This document shows, in pieces, positions 54,981 to 64,000 of a stretch of 64,000 nucleotides of DNA (positions are counted from its first letter, which is position 1; every line of letters starts with the position of its first letter). This stretch comes from Brachionus plicatilis (Eukaryota; Rotifera; Eurotatoria; Ploima; Brachionidae): NCBI GenBank assembly GCA_010279815.1, contig QEOQ01000426.1, forward strand, positions 168,831 to 232,830. The letters run 5' to 3'. The notes under the pieces were generated by a model, which was not told where the DNA came from, searched no databases, and saw only the letters and a list, made by a program, of their open reading frames with translations. The position numbers and the translations under genes are program-made.

Positions 54981-55745
54981 GTGCTTGATATCGATAACTT
55001 CGAACGATAAAAATAACATTTCGATATCGTCCAGAGGTATCGATATTTTATCGATATCGTCCAGAGGTATCGATATTTAATCGATATCGACCAAAAGTAT
55101 CGATATTTTATCGATATCGACCAAAAGTATCTATACTAATTAATTAACTAACTGTTCCTGATAATTTTTTTAAATTAAGGATTTTTTAAAATAATATTTG
55201 AACATTAACTAATTTTTTTAATTTTTTGTAAAAAACATTGTCTTCTCTAAAAAAATTATTGAATTATTAGAAAAAAGCCCAAGCTACAAGTACACCATCT
55301 GAGACTATTTTCCTTTACAGGCTACAGTCTTTAAAATGTCGTAATTCACTAAATCCAAACAAAGTTAAAAAAATACTGATTCTTTACCAAACAGAAAAAA
55401 ATAAAGTAAAACTGAATACAGATTTCTGCATAAAAAAAAATATAAAATGAATAAAAAAAATAAATTTTTATTTATTTAAGTAAATCATAAATCCTAAATA
55501 ATGAAAAATTAATTCAAGAAAATTTTATTAGAATGAGGAAGCTTTTTAATTAAAATTATTAATATAATTATTTATTTTCATTTTTATATTCAATTTTATA
55601 TATAAATTTTTATTTTAAGTATAATTTATTCAAATTGAATTTAAAAATCAAATAATTTATCAGAATACTTGGCAAATATCGATACCTTTGGATGATATCG
55701 ATAATATATCGATACCTTTGGATGATATCGATAATATAACAAGAA
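54981..55745. mobile_element. hAT relic with ATCGATATCG arrays
   Basis: 54,985-55,130 holds four tandem units of about 32 bp built on TATCGATATCG(T/A)CC. 55,672-55,735 holds two inverted units of about 28 bp (ATCGATACCTTTGGATGATA). Between them, 55,283-55,390 on the plus strand encodes QATSTPSETIFLYRLQSLKC and RNSLNPNKVKKILIL, a recognisable hAT C-terminal dimerisation motif (ATSxPSExxF...RNxLxPxxVxxLxxL). The left end may be TAGTGCTTGATATCG at 54,979, a hAT-type terminus. The right end is lost, so no duplication can be checked. Confidence 0.65.
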
Positions 55746-56029
55746 AAGCTTTTCATGTTCCTAGTAAATTTTTTAAAAAGATCTTTGCCCAATCTTAAAA
55801 ATTTCTTAAACTTAAAAAAAAATGAGAATTTTTCTGGCAAATGTTAAATGTGAAATGGATTTTAAAAATATTCTTTTTATTAAAATTACAGATTTAAAAT
55901 AAGACAAAAAATAAAATATAAATTAAAAACGGTCTTAATTGAATAAGAATAATTGTTGAACGGAATGAATATCACATTTTACAATTAAAATAGAAAAAAA
56001 AAAAGAAAAAAATGAAAAAAAAAAAATCT

Positions 56030-57640
56030 CTAAAATAATTGTAAATTTTCTACATTATTTTCCACACTTGAATTACTAAGCTCAGAGCTGGACACACTAG
56101 CGCTGGGCTCAGTGGTCGGCTCGGCCAACAACTGTTCATCCTTAACGGTCAAACTCTCCAGACCCATCTTACACTGCATTAGCAAAAACATCACACACTT
56201 TATTTGCTCATTTAAATGATTTATTTGCGAGCGAACAGCATTTTCTTGTTGAGTGACCGGCTTTTTGTCTTGGATGAGCCTGTGCGCTTGTATGGACTCT
56301 AGCTCGGCCTCCAGGTCCGTCTTCAGCTTGCTCATCATGTCAATGGTCTCCTGATACTTGGCTATCTGCTCCTCATACTTGCTCTTTCTGTCCGCCTCTT
56401 CCAAATCGTCGAAGAGCTCGGTGCCGAACAGTTTGTCATCACTGGCCGGGTCCATGTCCTTGAACTCTTCTTCTAAATTTTCGTCCAGCAATTTGTCCGG
56501 TCTTTCTTTTTCAGGGAGCTTGGCGTCTTTTTTTTTCTTTATGTAGCCGAGCAGATTTGACGTCGACTTGGACTTTGTCTCAGTGGTGTCACTCTTGACC
56601 ACGTTGCGCTGCCTTAGACCGTTCAGAAAGGAGGTCACTTTGGCGCGCGCGTTGGACACAATCAGCCCGTCGGACATGGTGGTGGTGACTGATATTTCGG
56701 AGGGCGACCTTGACCTCTTGGTTTGTTTAGCCTTGCCTTGGCCGCTCTCCGACTCGCTCAGTATGACAAACGAGTCGTCGTGGGTCCACTCGGCCTGCTC
56801 CTCGTCAACCTCTTGTGGATCCAGATTTGGATTTTGAGCAAAAAATCGTTGGCATATGGTCTTGTTGATGGCGTTGTCATAACACTTTTGGTGGATTATA
56901 AAACCACAGTAGGCGCATTTGTAGGCACTTTTGAACCAAATTTTTTTCTTGCAAATTTCACAATTAACTATTTGATTAAATTGAATGGACATGAATTTAT
57001 GAACTGATCCGTCATCAAGCTCACTGTCAATGACCGCGGGACTGGCTTCGCCGCCCATGTCCGCAAACTGTCTGCTAGATTTGTCTTGGTTGAATGAAGC
57101 CGACGCCTTGCTGTTTATCTCCTGGGCTATTTTGGACGATATGTCCTTTTTGTTTATGTCAGTGTGGTTGATTAGGTGCTGAAAGTTGATGGTCAAATTG
57201 CCGAGAGCGACATTGCAGTCGAAGCCAAAGTGGTCGCTGATCACGTGAGATTTTGTGATGCGGGAGACGGCAGAGGCGCGAAATTCTTCAATCGGCTTGA
57301 AGTAGAATGTTGACTGAGACTCGCCTTTGGTGGTCGACCAGCAGTCAATGGCCAGTTCGTTGAGCGGCACGGTCACGTAGCCGATGGGCAGTGGTTTTTT
57401 GCGCGTCGACTTCTGCGTGTACTGTTCGCTCCACAGCAGCACGTTCAAGTATTTTGTCTGCTCGTTCAACTCAAATTCGTACAAGTCGTCTATTTGGATT
57501 GGGCTCCGGTTCTTGGTCATGGAGAATAGGTTTTCTTTGTCGAGCTTAAAATCGCGGCTCTTTTGGAATCGGCTAGTGTCCTGCTCCTGCTCAAGGTCTG
57601 TCAGCAGGCCAACAAGGTCCAGGGTAGCAGCTGGCTCATT
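56030..57640 (-). CDS. PDZD8: PDZD8 last exon: C2, C1 and coiled coil
   Basis: The exon starts after the acceptor TTTAG at 57,641 (phase 0, matching the upstream exon's donor) and encodes 536 residues to the stop. The internal ATG at 57,520 is not the start. Residues about 30-160 form a C2-like region (YLNVLLWSEQ, PIGYVTVPLNELAIDC, GNLTINFQHL) that aligns with PDZD8 (YLNIALWCRD, GHVSLKLEDVALGC, GDITIHFKYL). Residues 214-263 are a C1 domain with H, CEIC, CAYC, H and C in order. A Ser/Lys-rich linker follows, then a predicted coiled coil near 415-500 ending in a CKMGLESL motif like PDZD8's YRAGIEDIESL. PDZD8 is an ER-membrane lipid-transfer protein working at ER contacts with mitochondria and late endosomes, where its C1 and coiled coil bind partner membranes and Rab7. 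All zinc ligands of C1 are present. Confidence 0.9.
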   Translation of the reverse strand, partial: NEPAATLDLVGLLTDLEQEQDTSRFQKSRDFKLDKENLFSMTKNRSPIQIDDLYEFELNEQTKYLNVLLWSEQYTQKSTRKKPLPIGYVTVPLNELAIDCWSTTKGESQSTFYFKPIEEFRASAVSRITKSHVISDHFGFDCNVALGNLTINFQHLINHTDINKKDISSKIAQEINSKASASFNQDKSSRQFADMGGEASPAVIDSELDDGSVHKFMSIQFNQIVNCEICKKKIWFKSAYKCAYCGFIIHQKCYDNAINKTICQRFFAQNPNLDPQEVDEEQAEWTHDDSFVILSESESGQGKAKQTKRSRSPSEISVTTTMSDGLIVSNARAKVTSFLNGLRQRNVVKSDTTETKSKSTSNLLGYIKKKKDAKLPEKERPDKLLDENLEEEFKDMDPASDDKLFGTELFDDLEEADRKSKYEEQIAKYQETIDMMSKLKTDLEAELESIQAHRLIQDKKPVTQQENAVRSQINHLNEQIKCVMFLLMQCKMGLESLTVKDEQLLAEPTTEPSASVSSSELSNSSVENNVENLQLF

Positions 57641-57869
57641 CTAAACAAAAAATTTATTTCACAATTTATTTGTGCTAGAGCTGACAAATTAATAAAAATT
57701 CGAATGTTAAAGCTATTTTAGTTTGGCCCATTAAAATCAATTACATAATTTTGTTGGCAAATTGAAGTTTGAGATCAAGATCAAAATATAAAATCTAATA
57801 TTTTTTTTTTGTAATAGAGAAAAAACAAATTTTTCCAAAGCAATTATTTGACCGGAGGATAAGTCTCGG

Positions 57870-58223
57870 AGCCTTGAAATTCTATCAACTAAGGAAGATG
57901 GCGCTTACTATCAGAAAAAAAACCAGGGTGTACAAGGCGACTGTGCTGTCCACAATGATCTATGGAGCTGAGACATAGACTTGCAACGATGATGATTATC
58001 CTAAACTCAATAGTTTTCACCTCAGGAGATTGCAGCAGCTAGCGGGCCCCATGAGAGTTGGCTTGATAAACACAAAGTTCTACCAGAGAGCGCAGACGGC
58101 ACCGTTGGAGAACATAGTGCTTTGAAAGCGATTTGGAAAGGGCAGGAATCAAGAAGGACCAGTGGACAACGATCGCGTCCCTTACTTCGACTTCGAAAAT
58201 AAAGAAACCTTATTATTATTATA

Positions 58224-58262
<39 letters not shown>
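57870..58262 (+). pseudogene. LINE fragment in PDZD8 intron, YGAET family
   Basis: The frame encodes VYKATVLSTMIYGAET, a stop, CNDDDYPKLNSFHLRRLQQL, and VGLINTKFYQRAQ. The string LSTxxYGxETW...LxxFHxRCLRxxLG is a C-terminal signature of a third LINE family. It ends with CTTCGACTTCGAAAATAAAG and a run of ATT units to 58,262. A second 3' end of the same family lies at 58,900-58,993. Confidence 0.65.
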
Positions 58263-58264
<2 letters not shown>

Positions 58265-58282
58265 AGCTATTTTAGTTTGGAC

Positions 58283-58553
58283 TAGAGTTGTTTAAAAGTC
58301 ACTAGTCTCAAGTCAGGTCCAAGTCCGAGTTTTTTTTTTTTCAAAAGTCCAAGTCCAGGCTTTAAAATTTTGAATACTGAAGAAGAAATTTATGTTAAAA
58401 TTGTAAAAAAATTCTGATGTATGGCAAATCTATTGCATTAGACAACCCAAGAGTATATAAATTTTTTGATATGCAAATTCTAAGCCTGATCTAGCAAATT
58501 TTAAAAAATTATTCATGACTTGGACTTTGTTTTGGGACTTTTAAACAACTCTG
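58283..58553. mobile_element. hAT MITE (AAGTC family) with empty-site copy nearby
   Basis: Begins TAGAGTTGTTTAAAAGTCAC and ends GACTTTTAAACAACTCTG. GTTTGGAC flanks both sides exactly (58,275-58,282 and 58,554-58,561). The host repeat AAAGCTATTTTAGTTTGG...CCATTAAAATC occurs uninterrupted at 57,708-57,740, showing the site before insertion. Confidence 0.92.
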
Positions 58554-58799
58554 GTTTGGACCATTAAAATCGATTACACATTTTTGTTTGCAAATTGAAG
58601 TATGAGATCAAGATCAAAAGATCAAAATATAAAATCTAATATTATTTTAAGTAATAGAGAAAAAATAAATCTTTTCCAGAAACTTCAATAATTTTAAATA
58701 AAATGTGAAATTTTTATTGTTTTTTTAAGTTTTTTTTATTTTTCTTTTTGCCTAATTTACTCGCAATTTACTTCTATTTAATTTGGTTTTTTATTAAAT

Positions 58800-58993
58800 C
58801 GTTGGGCTGAAAAGTAGGGTAGTGCCCATTCTTCACAGCCTGTAAACCAATAAACTATTTAATTTAATTAATAATAATAATAATTTTGAATATTTTAGAT
58901 TGCATCGTGGCGCGATGCAATCTGGTCCCTAACTTCGACTTCGAAGAAATAGGACCATTATTTTTACTATTATTATTATTATTATTATTATTG
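58800..58993 (+). repeat. Two retroelement 3' ends in PDZD8 intron
   Basis: 58,800-58,880 is a GGGCTGAAAAGTAGGG-type 3' end with AAT tail. 58,900-58,993 is the 3' end of the LINE at 57,870 (CTTCGACTTCGAAGAAATAG) with an ATT tail. Confidence 0.5.
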
Positions 58994-59017
58994 TTTTTAT
59001 TTTTCTATGTTTTAATA

Positions 59018-59409
59018 CAGTGGTGATTTAATAACAGTATTTTACGAAAAATTACGTAAATTAACGTAAAATCCGAAAAGTGAAAAAGAGGTATTTTACA
59101 TAAAATTACGTAAATTTTCAGGATTTTCAAATGATTTTGGTAAATTTGGTAAATTCAAAATTTTTGAAGAAATGTTTTTTTTTTTCGAAAAAATCGAAAA
59201 TTTAAGAAAGCTTTTTTTTATAACAATTTAAAAATAACTATTTTTTTAACCAATTAATGAAAAAAAAAACTTTCTTAAATTTTCGATTTTTTCGAAAAAA
59301 AAAAACATTTCTTCAAAAATTTTGAATTTACCAAATTTTACCAAAATTATCTGAAAATCCTGAAAATTTGCTTAATTTTTCGTAAAATACTGTTATCAAA
59401 TCACCAATG
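59018..59409. mobile_element. Mariner-type palindromic MITE in PDZD8 intron
   Basis: CAGTGGTGATTTAATAACAG at the left and the inverse of CATTGGTGATTTGATAACAG at the right are flanked by TA on both sides. The whole 392-bp unit is close to one palindrome around 59,225-59,235. Sequence next to the ends contains the TTACGTAAA motif seen in the Tc1 element at 40,013, suggesting kinship. Confidence 0.75.
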
Positions 59410-59496
59410 TATACCTCCCATTTTTAAGAAAATTTTTTTCTAAATCCAATTTTTATCAATTTTTTTCACCTGAGCCCCAAACATCTTTGTACTTAC

Positions 59497-60465
59497 CATG
59501 GCACACTCGGACACACTGCAATAAAAATCTACCAAACCACTAGCCGATGTGTTGATGGCAAAATTTTCGTTCAGCACTTTATGATCACTTTCGGTGGCCT
59601 CCTCGTCCATGACCGAGCTGAGTCTCATAGGAAAATTGGACATTTTGACCATGGGCTTCTTGGACACAACAATAGGCCGCTGCACCACAAACTTGATGGG
59701 CTGAAAGGCCGACTTTTGTATGAGCTTGTTTAATGTCTTAATGGAAGTGCACCTCACTTGATTTATTGAATAAAGAATGTCAAATTTTTTTATAGTTTTT
59801 ATTTTGCAGGCGAGAGAGTCCGGGCTTATTTTCTGAATGCAAATCTCAGTTTTGTTTATGAAAAAAACTTCCATAAAGTTGATGCCAATCATCTGGTTTG
59901 CGTTTGTCTTCTGTATTTCGAATTCGATGAATGGCCAGTGTTCACGGCTAGTCCTCTTATCCATGAGCTGCTCCATCGAATGGCTGTCAATGCTAGTGGT
60001 CAAGTAGACGAAGCTGTGCTCTTTTTCGGCCGGCACGCCGCTCAGCAGATTTAGATGAAGACTAGAGGCCGTTTTCTGGATGAGCTGAGTGTCTACCTTT
60101 GGACTTTGGGCCTGATTGAGCGAGTACAAGGCCTCGGGCAGACGATCACATGCTTTCAAGTTGATCTGCAGTTTGCCCACGCTTGACAAGTCGACGCCGA
60201 GCCGTTCGCACAAGCTACTGTACTCGGCACACTCGCCAAATTTGCTGGCACTGGTCTTTTTTTTGTCCAAAAAGTCGGCCAGATCTGCCTTGTACAACTT
60301 TTGATTGTACAATATTTCAAAAAAGGGCTTGAAGCGGATCTTGTAGTTTGGCAGTGTGTGCTTGCGGCGAATCGAGCGGCGTATTTGATTCACCAGAAGA
60401 TATGTCAATTTGGGCATGGAACGTCCGTCGAATTGGGATGAGCCTTCCATTTCAACAATTGGTTC
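59497..60465 (-). CDS. PDZD8: PDZD8 internal exon: end of SMP domain plus PDZ
   Basis: 323 residues between an acceptor CCAAG ending at 60,466 and a donor GTAAGT at 59,496, both phase 0. It opens with IRRSIRRKHTLPNYKIRFKPFF, the conserved end of the lipid-transfer SMP module in PDZD8, where a KHTLPxYKxRxKPFF motif is typical. Residues about 80-155 contain LQINLKACDRL, matching LKVTLLECSRL. Residues about 180-265 form a PDZ domain (VFFINKTEICIQKISPDSLA, FDILYSINQVRCTS, PIKFVVQRP). The in-frame ATG at 60,450 follows the splice site by 15 bases and is not the true start. The upstream exons for the transmembrane segment and first part of SMP are not in the remaining 3.5 kb of the window. Confidence 0.88.
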
Positions 60466-61288
60466 CTTGGAGAAAAAAAATTTTAATAATTTTTAATTAA
60501 TTTTTTTTTTTTTTTTAAATAATAAAATTTTTAAATATTTTTTCAATTGTCAAAAAAAAAAATTTTTTTTTATTTTTTCAAAATTCATTTTTTTCCAAAT
60601 TAATTTTTTGATTTTTCTGAAATATAGTTCCTAAAAAGGACCGTACCATAATCCACGTAAAATACCTAAAGCAAAAAGACAAAAATTTACGGTAATTTAC
60701 GTTAATTTTCGTAAATTTTAGTCAAATTACGGAAATTAACCTTAAAAAAAAGCAAAAATTTCTATAAAAAAATCATTTTTCTCGAAATGTAGATTTTTCA
60801 AAAATTTTCTTTACTTAATTATATGAAATATTGAATTTTTGATGTAAAATTTGGTAAATATTAAAAAAAGTTAATAGTACATAATGCAAAAATCGTTTGA
60901 ATAAAGATAAGTTTTTTTAATTACAAACAAAAACAGGAAAAAAAACCTCGGAAGATTAAATTTTATTTATTTTTTTCAATTTTTTAAGAATTTTGAAAAA
61001 TTAAATTCTTTTAAAGAAAAATGTCATTATTTTATGAGAATAATTTAAATGGGTTCATTCTATTACTGAAACGGGCCCAAAATTATTTTGGACTCAATAA
61101 TTAATTAATTATCGGATATATAATTGCTACTTTGGACTCATCTATTAATTATTTTTGGCCTCTAAAATTACTAAATAAGAGCTACGAAATGACTTAAACA
61201 GAAATAATTTTTATTTAAATATTTGTATTTATTTTTAAACCAAATAATTAATAGATTTTTTTTATAATTTTATAAAGCAATAAATAAG
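60466..61288. other. PDZD8 upstream intron, no exon seen
   Basis: AT-rich, with another patch of ACGTAAATT-type sequence at 60,650-60,750. Nothing else is supported. Confidence 0.45.
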
Positions 61289-61676
61289 TTATAAGAAAAT
61301 TAAAATCGATATGATGAAATAACTAGAGATAAGGCATGTTTAAATATTTGATGGTTCAGGAAAAAAAGAAGAAATTATTAGGTAGCTATTACACAGTGGA
61401 GTTGGATGATCTCTATATCTTGATTCGAAACCACCTCTATATTCTTCTATTATTATTTTATTTTATATATTTAAAAATATGTATTCTGTTACTCTCTATC
61501 AAAATTTATCTAATTTCAATTTTAATATTTATCTACTTTTTAACTAATTATTTTAACTTTTTTTTTTTTCATTTTTTTCTTTTTTTTATTTTTTATTTAT
61601 TCAACTTTATTTCATTTATTTTTTTTAATTTAATCTGAAGGATCTTTAGCTCGTTAAATATATACAAATAAATAAA
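61289..61676. repeat. LINE 3' region copy and AAATA tail
   Basis: 61,289-61,450 repeats 14,095-14,260 (ACATGTTTAAATATTTGAT and onward). 61,620-61,676 is a further GAAGGATCTTTAGCTCG-type 3' end with AAATA tail. The long T-rich open frame between them is low-complexity and not a gene. Confidence 0.5.
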
Positions 61677-61961
61677 TAATAAATATATATAATAAATATA
61701 ATAAATATAAATAAATATTTTCATTATAAACAACATTTCGAAACTCAGAACTGTTAAATCAAATCAAATCTTTAAAAAAGTGAAAAAAATAAAAAAAATT
61801 AAAAAAAAACCTTAACAATTTCAAAATATGTCTAAATGGCTATTTGATTTTCAAAATTATTTAGATAATGGACACTTATTGTATCTGGATGAAACAGTTT
61901 AACAAAGTTTTAAATATAATAATATTAATAATAATAATATAATTTGATTATGATTTAAATC

Positions 61962-62517
61962 GGCATCTTAAAGTTGATGATCAATTCAAAATATCGTTTC
62001 AATTCAAAAAGTTTGTCTTTAGTTATTAAACTAAATCTTTGATTTAATTTAAATAATTTTAATGTAACATGATTAAGATACAATGTAGATTCAGAAAATA
62101 AGAAAAAATTGAAAAAACATTTTCTCAGTCCATTGATAATCGATTTTAATATTTAAATGTATTAACTGATTTTTTGTAGAGTTTATTTGAGATTTTTAAT
62201 ATTGAATTCAAAAAAATATTGATTTTTAATTTCAAAAGTATTTGTGTAAGCAGTCACAATTAAATTTAAAAAAAAAATTCAAGTAAAAAATTCGAAATTA
62301 GTAATAAAATGAAAATAAAACTTTGATTGAAAATCGATTTTATTATTGGATTGAGAAAATGTTTTTTCAATCTTTTCTTATTTTCTAAATCTACATTGCA
62401 TGTAAATCATGTTACATTAAAATTATTTAAATTAAATCAAAGATTTAGTTTAATACCTAAAGACAAACTTTTTGAATTGAAATGATATTTTGAATTGATC
62501 ATCAACTTCAAGATGCC
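61962..62517. mobile_element. Long-armed MITE sharing family A termini
   Basis: The ends GGCATCTTAAAGTTGATGAT and, inverted, GGCATCTTGAAGTTGATGAT are flanked by TTTAAATC exactly on both sides (61,954-61,961 and 62,518-62,525). Each arm is about 190 bp and ends near 62,150 and 62,330. The interior is unrelated to family A, so the two groups share only the termini and the 8-bp duplication. A half copy lies at 46,990-47,185. Confidence 0.85.
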
Positions 62518-62525
62518 TTTAAATC

Positions 62526-64000
62526 ACAATCATATTATATTTTTATTAAAATTAACAACTAACATAATTATTTTAATTTTTTTTAAAGATATGATTTTAT
62601 TTAATAGTTCTGAATTTAGAAATGCATCGTTTTTGGATCTAATATGGTAAATAATTATATTTTCATGTATATATTCTGAAAGATCTCAGTCAAGTCTATA
62701 AAATGTTGAGTTATATGGCAATTTTTTAGAAAAAACATTTTGCCTTGATCCCATAAGAAAAATTTTGTGATTTTTCGGTATTTTTGTATCCAGTCACGGG
62801 TTTATCCTCCAACCCCTCATTATTTTACAGATTTTGAAACAAGACAAAGTTAAGAGCAAAATTTTTATTTCTGTTAATTTGAAACCCTCCAACTAGCAAT
62901 AAATTTAATTTTCAATTCGATTATTGAGAAAATTAAAGAAGATTCTATAATTAACAAAGTTTTAAAACATTTGATGAATTTGATGAAAAAAATTTGCCAA
63001 AAATTTTTTATTTAATTATATAGAAAAAAATTAACTTTTGATTTACTTTTTAAACCAAAATTTCTTTAATTGTAGTTATTTTACGAAAAATAGAAAACAA
63101 GAATCTAAGGGTCTATAGTCATAGGTGACCAGTTTGTCGCATATTATGTGACCATTAGCCCTTACCTAAAATACTTATTTTTTTTCTTGAATAATAATTT
63201 TTTTAATCAATTTTAAAATAATTTTTGATAAGTCTAAAATTGAAAAAAGTTTAATTTGCCTGAAGTAAAATTAGACAGCATTAAATATAAAAGTTTGGTA
63301 TATTAAAAGCAGGCATTTGAAAAACCAAAATGTACAGATGAAACTATAGAAAGAGTAGAAAAATCTTTAATAAGTGTCCTGAATTCGATAATTTTTTTGA
63401 GCAAAAAAAATATTAAAATTCAAAACTGATGATTTTAGATTTCTTTGGTCAGTTAATTTTTTTATTGTTTTACTTCTGATGACATATTCCGTAATATTGG
63501 AAAATATTTAAACAAAATAATGTCATTAAATTTAAAGGTCTTTGATTTGTGATCTTAACCCTTAGTAATTTCTTTTGATCCGAATTTTTCAAGTTAATTT
63601 TTAAAATTTAATTTTTATTCTACTAAATTCTTAATTTTATGCCTTGTCAATTTATTGAGATTTTTTAAACAAAATTTAATAATTAAAATAGTTAATTATT
63701 TTATTCGTTTTTTAAAATTTTCACTTACGATCAAAAATAATTAAAATCAAGGCAAATCAATTCTAAATTTTTTTCTATAAAATCAAAAATAAAACAGGTC
63801 CCAATAAATTTTTTCATTCAAGAATTTCGATATTTTTTTTCCAAAAAAACTTTGTAATTTGCCTAATTTTTAAAGGCTTGAATACACATAAATACTACAA
63901 AGTTCCACATATATCTATTTTTCATTTTGAAATTATATTCACAAATTTAAAATTTCTGCTTAATTTAAAAAAAAATTGATTTTTATTTACAATTGGCAAT
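62526..64000. other. No gene seen to the window end
   Basis: AT-rich sequence. A short coding-like stretch at 63,308-63,420 (AFEKPKCTDETIERVEKSLI) is too brief to call. PDZD8 5' exons, if close, are not recognised here. Confidence 0.4.

Noticed and set aside
56358..57644. Plus-strand frames opposite the PDZD8 exon
   Set aside because: Antisense shadows of an exon with conserved C2 and C1 domains.
61336..61638. 100-codon plus frame rich in Phe, Ile and Leu
   Set aside because: It is T-rich low-complexity sequence overlapping a LINE 3' copy; not a membrane protein gene.

Overview
The window is nuclear DNA from an animal. It is strongly AT-rich, carries a 487-base assembly gap, and holds intron-containing animal genes (CCDC24, URB1, PDZD8 and a SLAIN-like gene) among a dense population of decayed LINEs and short inverted-repeat DNA transposons. 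Several introns are tiny (about 48-145 bp) with GT..AG borders, while others are kilobases long because of repeat insertions. This would suit a compact invertebrate with secondarily repeat-rich DNA, such as a rotifer or another small spiralian, but I cannot fix the species from sequence alone.

Layout: 0-4.4 kb holds palindromic MITEs, LINE tails and decayed transposase pieces. 4.4-5.35 kb is a four-exon minus-strand gene resembling the SLAIN microtubule-plus-end family. 5.4-27.3 kb has no host gene I can defend; it holds LINE remnants, hAT-type elements with perfect 8-bp target duplications, a MULE-type MITE with a 9-bp duplication, and a pair of hairpin-bearing repeats. 27.3-28.7 kb is an intact HtrL/YibB-family type II membrane protein gene with an inverted partial copy upstream of it. 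29-37.2 kb is repeat-rich around the single-exon CCDC24 homologue (31.26-32.38 kb) and the gap (32,551-33,037). At 37.6 kb is a possible small secreted peptide. 38.0-51.4 kb is the minus-strand URB1 gene (ribosome biogenesis), four exons with splice phases that agree, its introns filled with LINE, Tc1 and hAT insertions, and a CACGTG E-box just upstream. 52-56 kb is repeats, including a Penelope-type hammerhead-ribozyme-like core. 56.0-60.5 kb is the 3' part of PDZD8 (end of SMP, PDZ, C2, C1, coiled coil) on the minus strand. 60.5-64 kb is repeats.

The host genes are unrelated housekeeping or cell-biology genes (microtubule, glycan-type, cilium-associated, nucleolar, and ER/lipid-transfer) and do not form a pathway. 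The main story of the window is its mobile DNA. One hAT family with AAGTC-rich termini and 8-bp duplications occurs at least nine times, from a 63-bp minimal unit up to a copy that still encodes the transposase C-terminus. Nested insertions and empty-site copies let its history be read directly.
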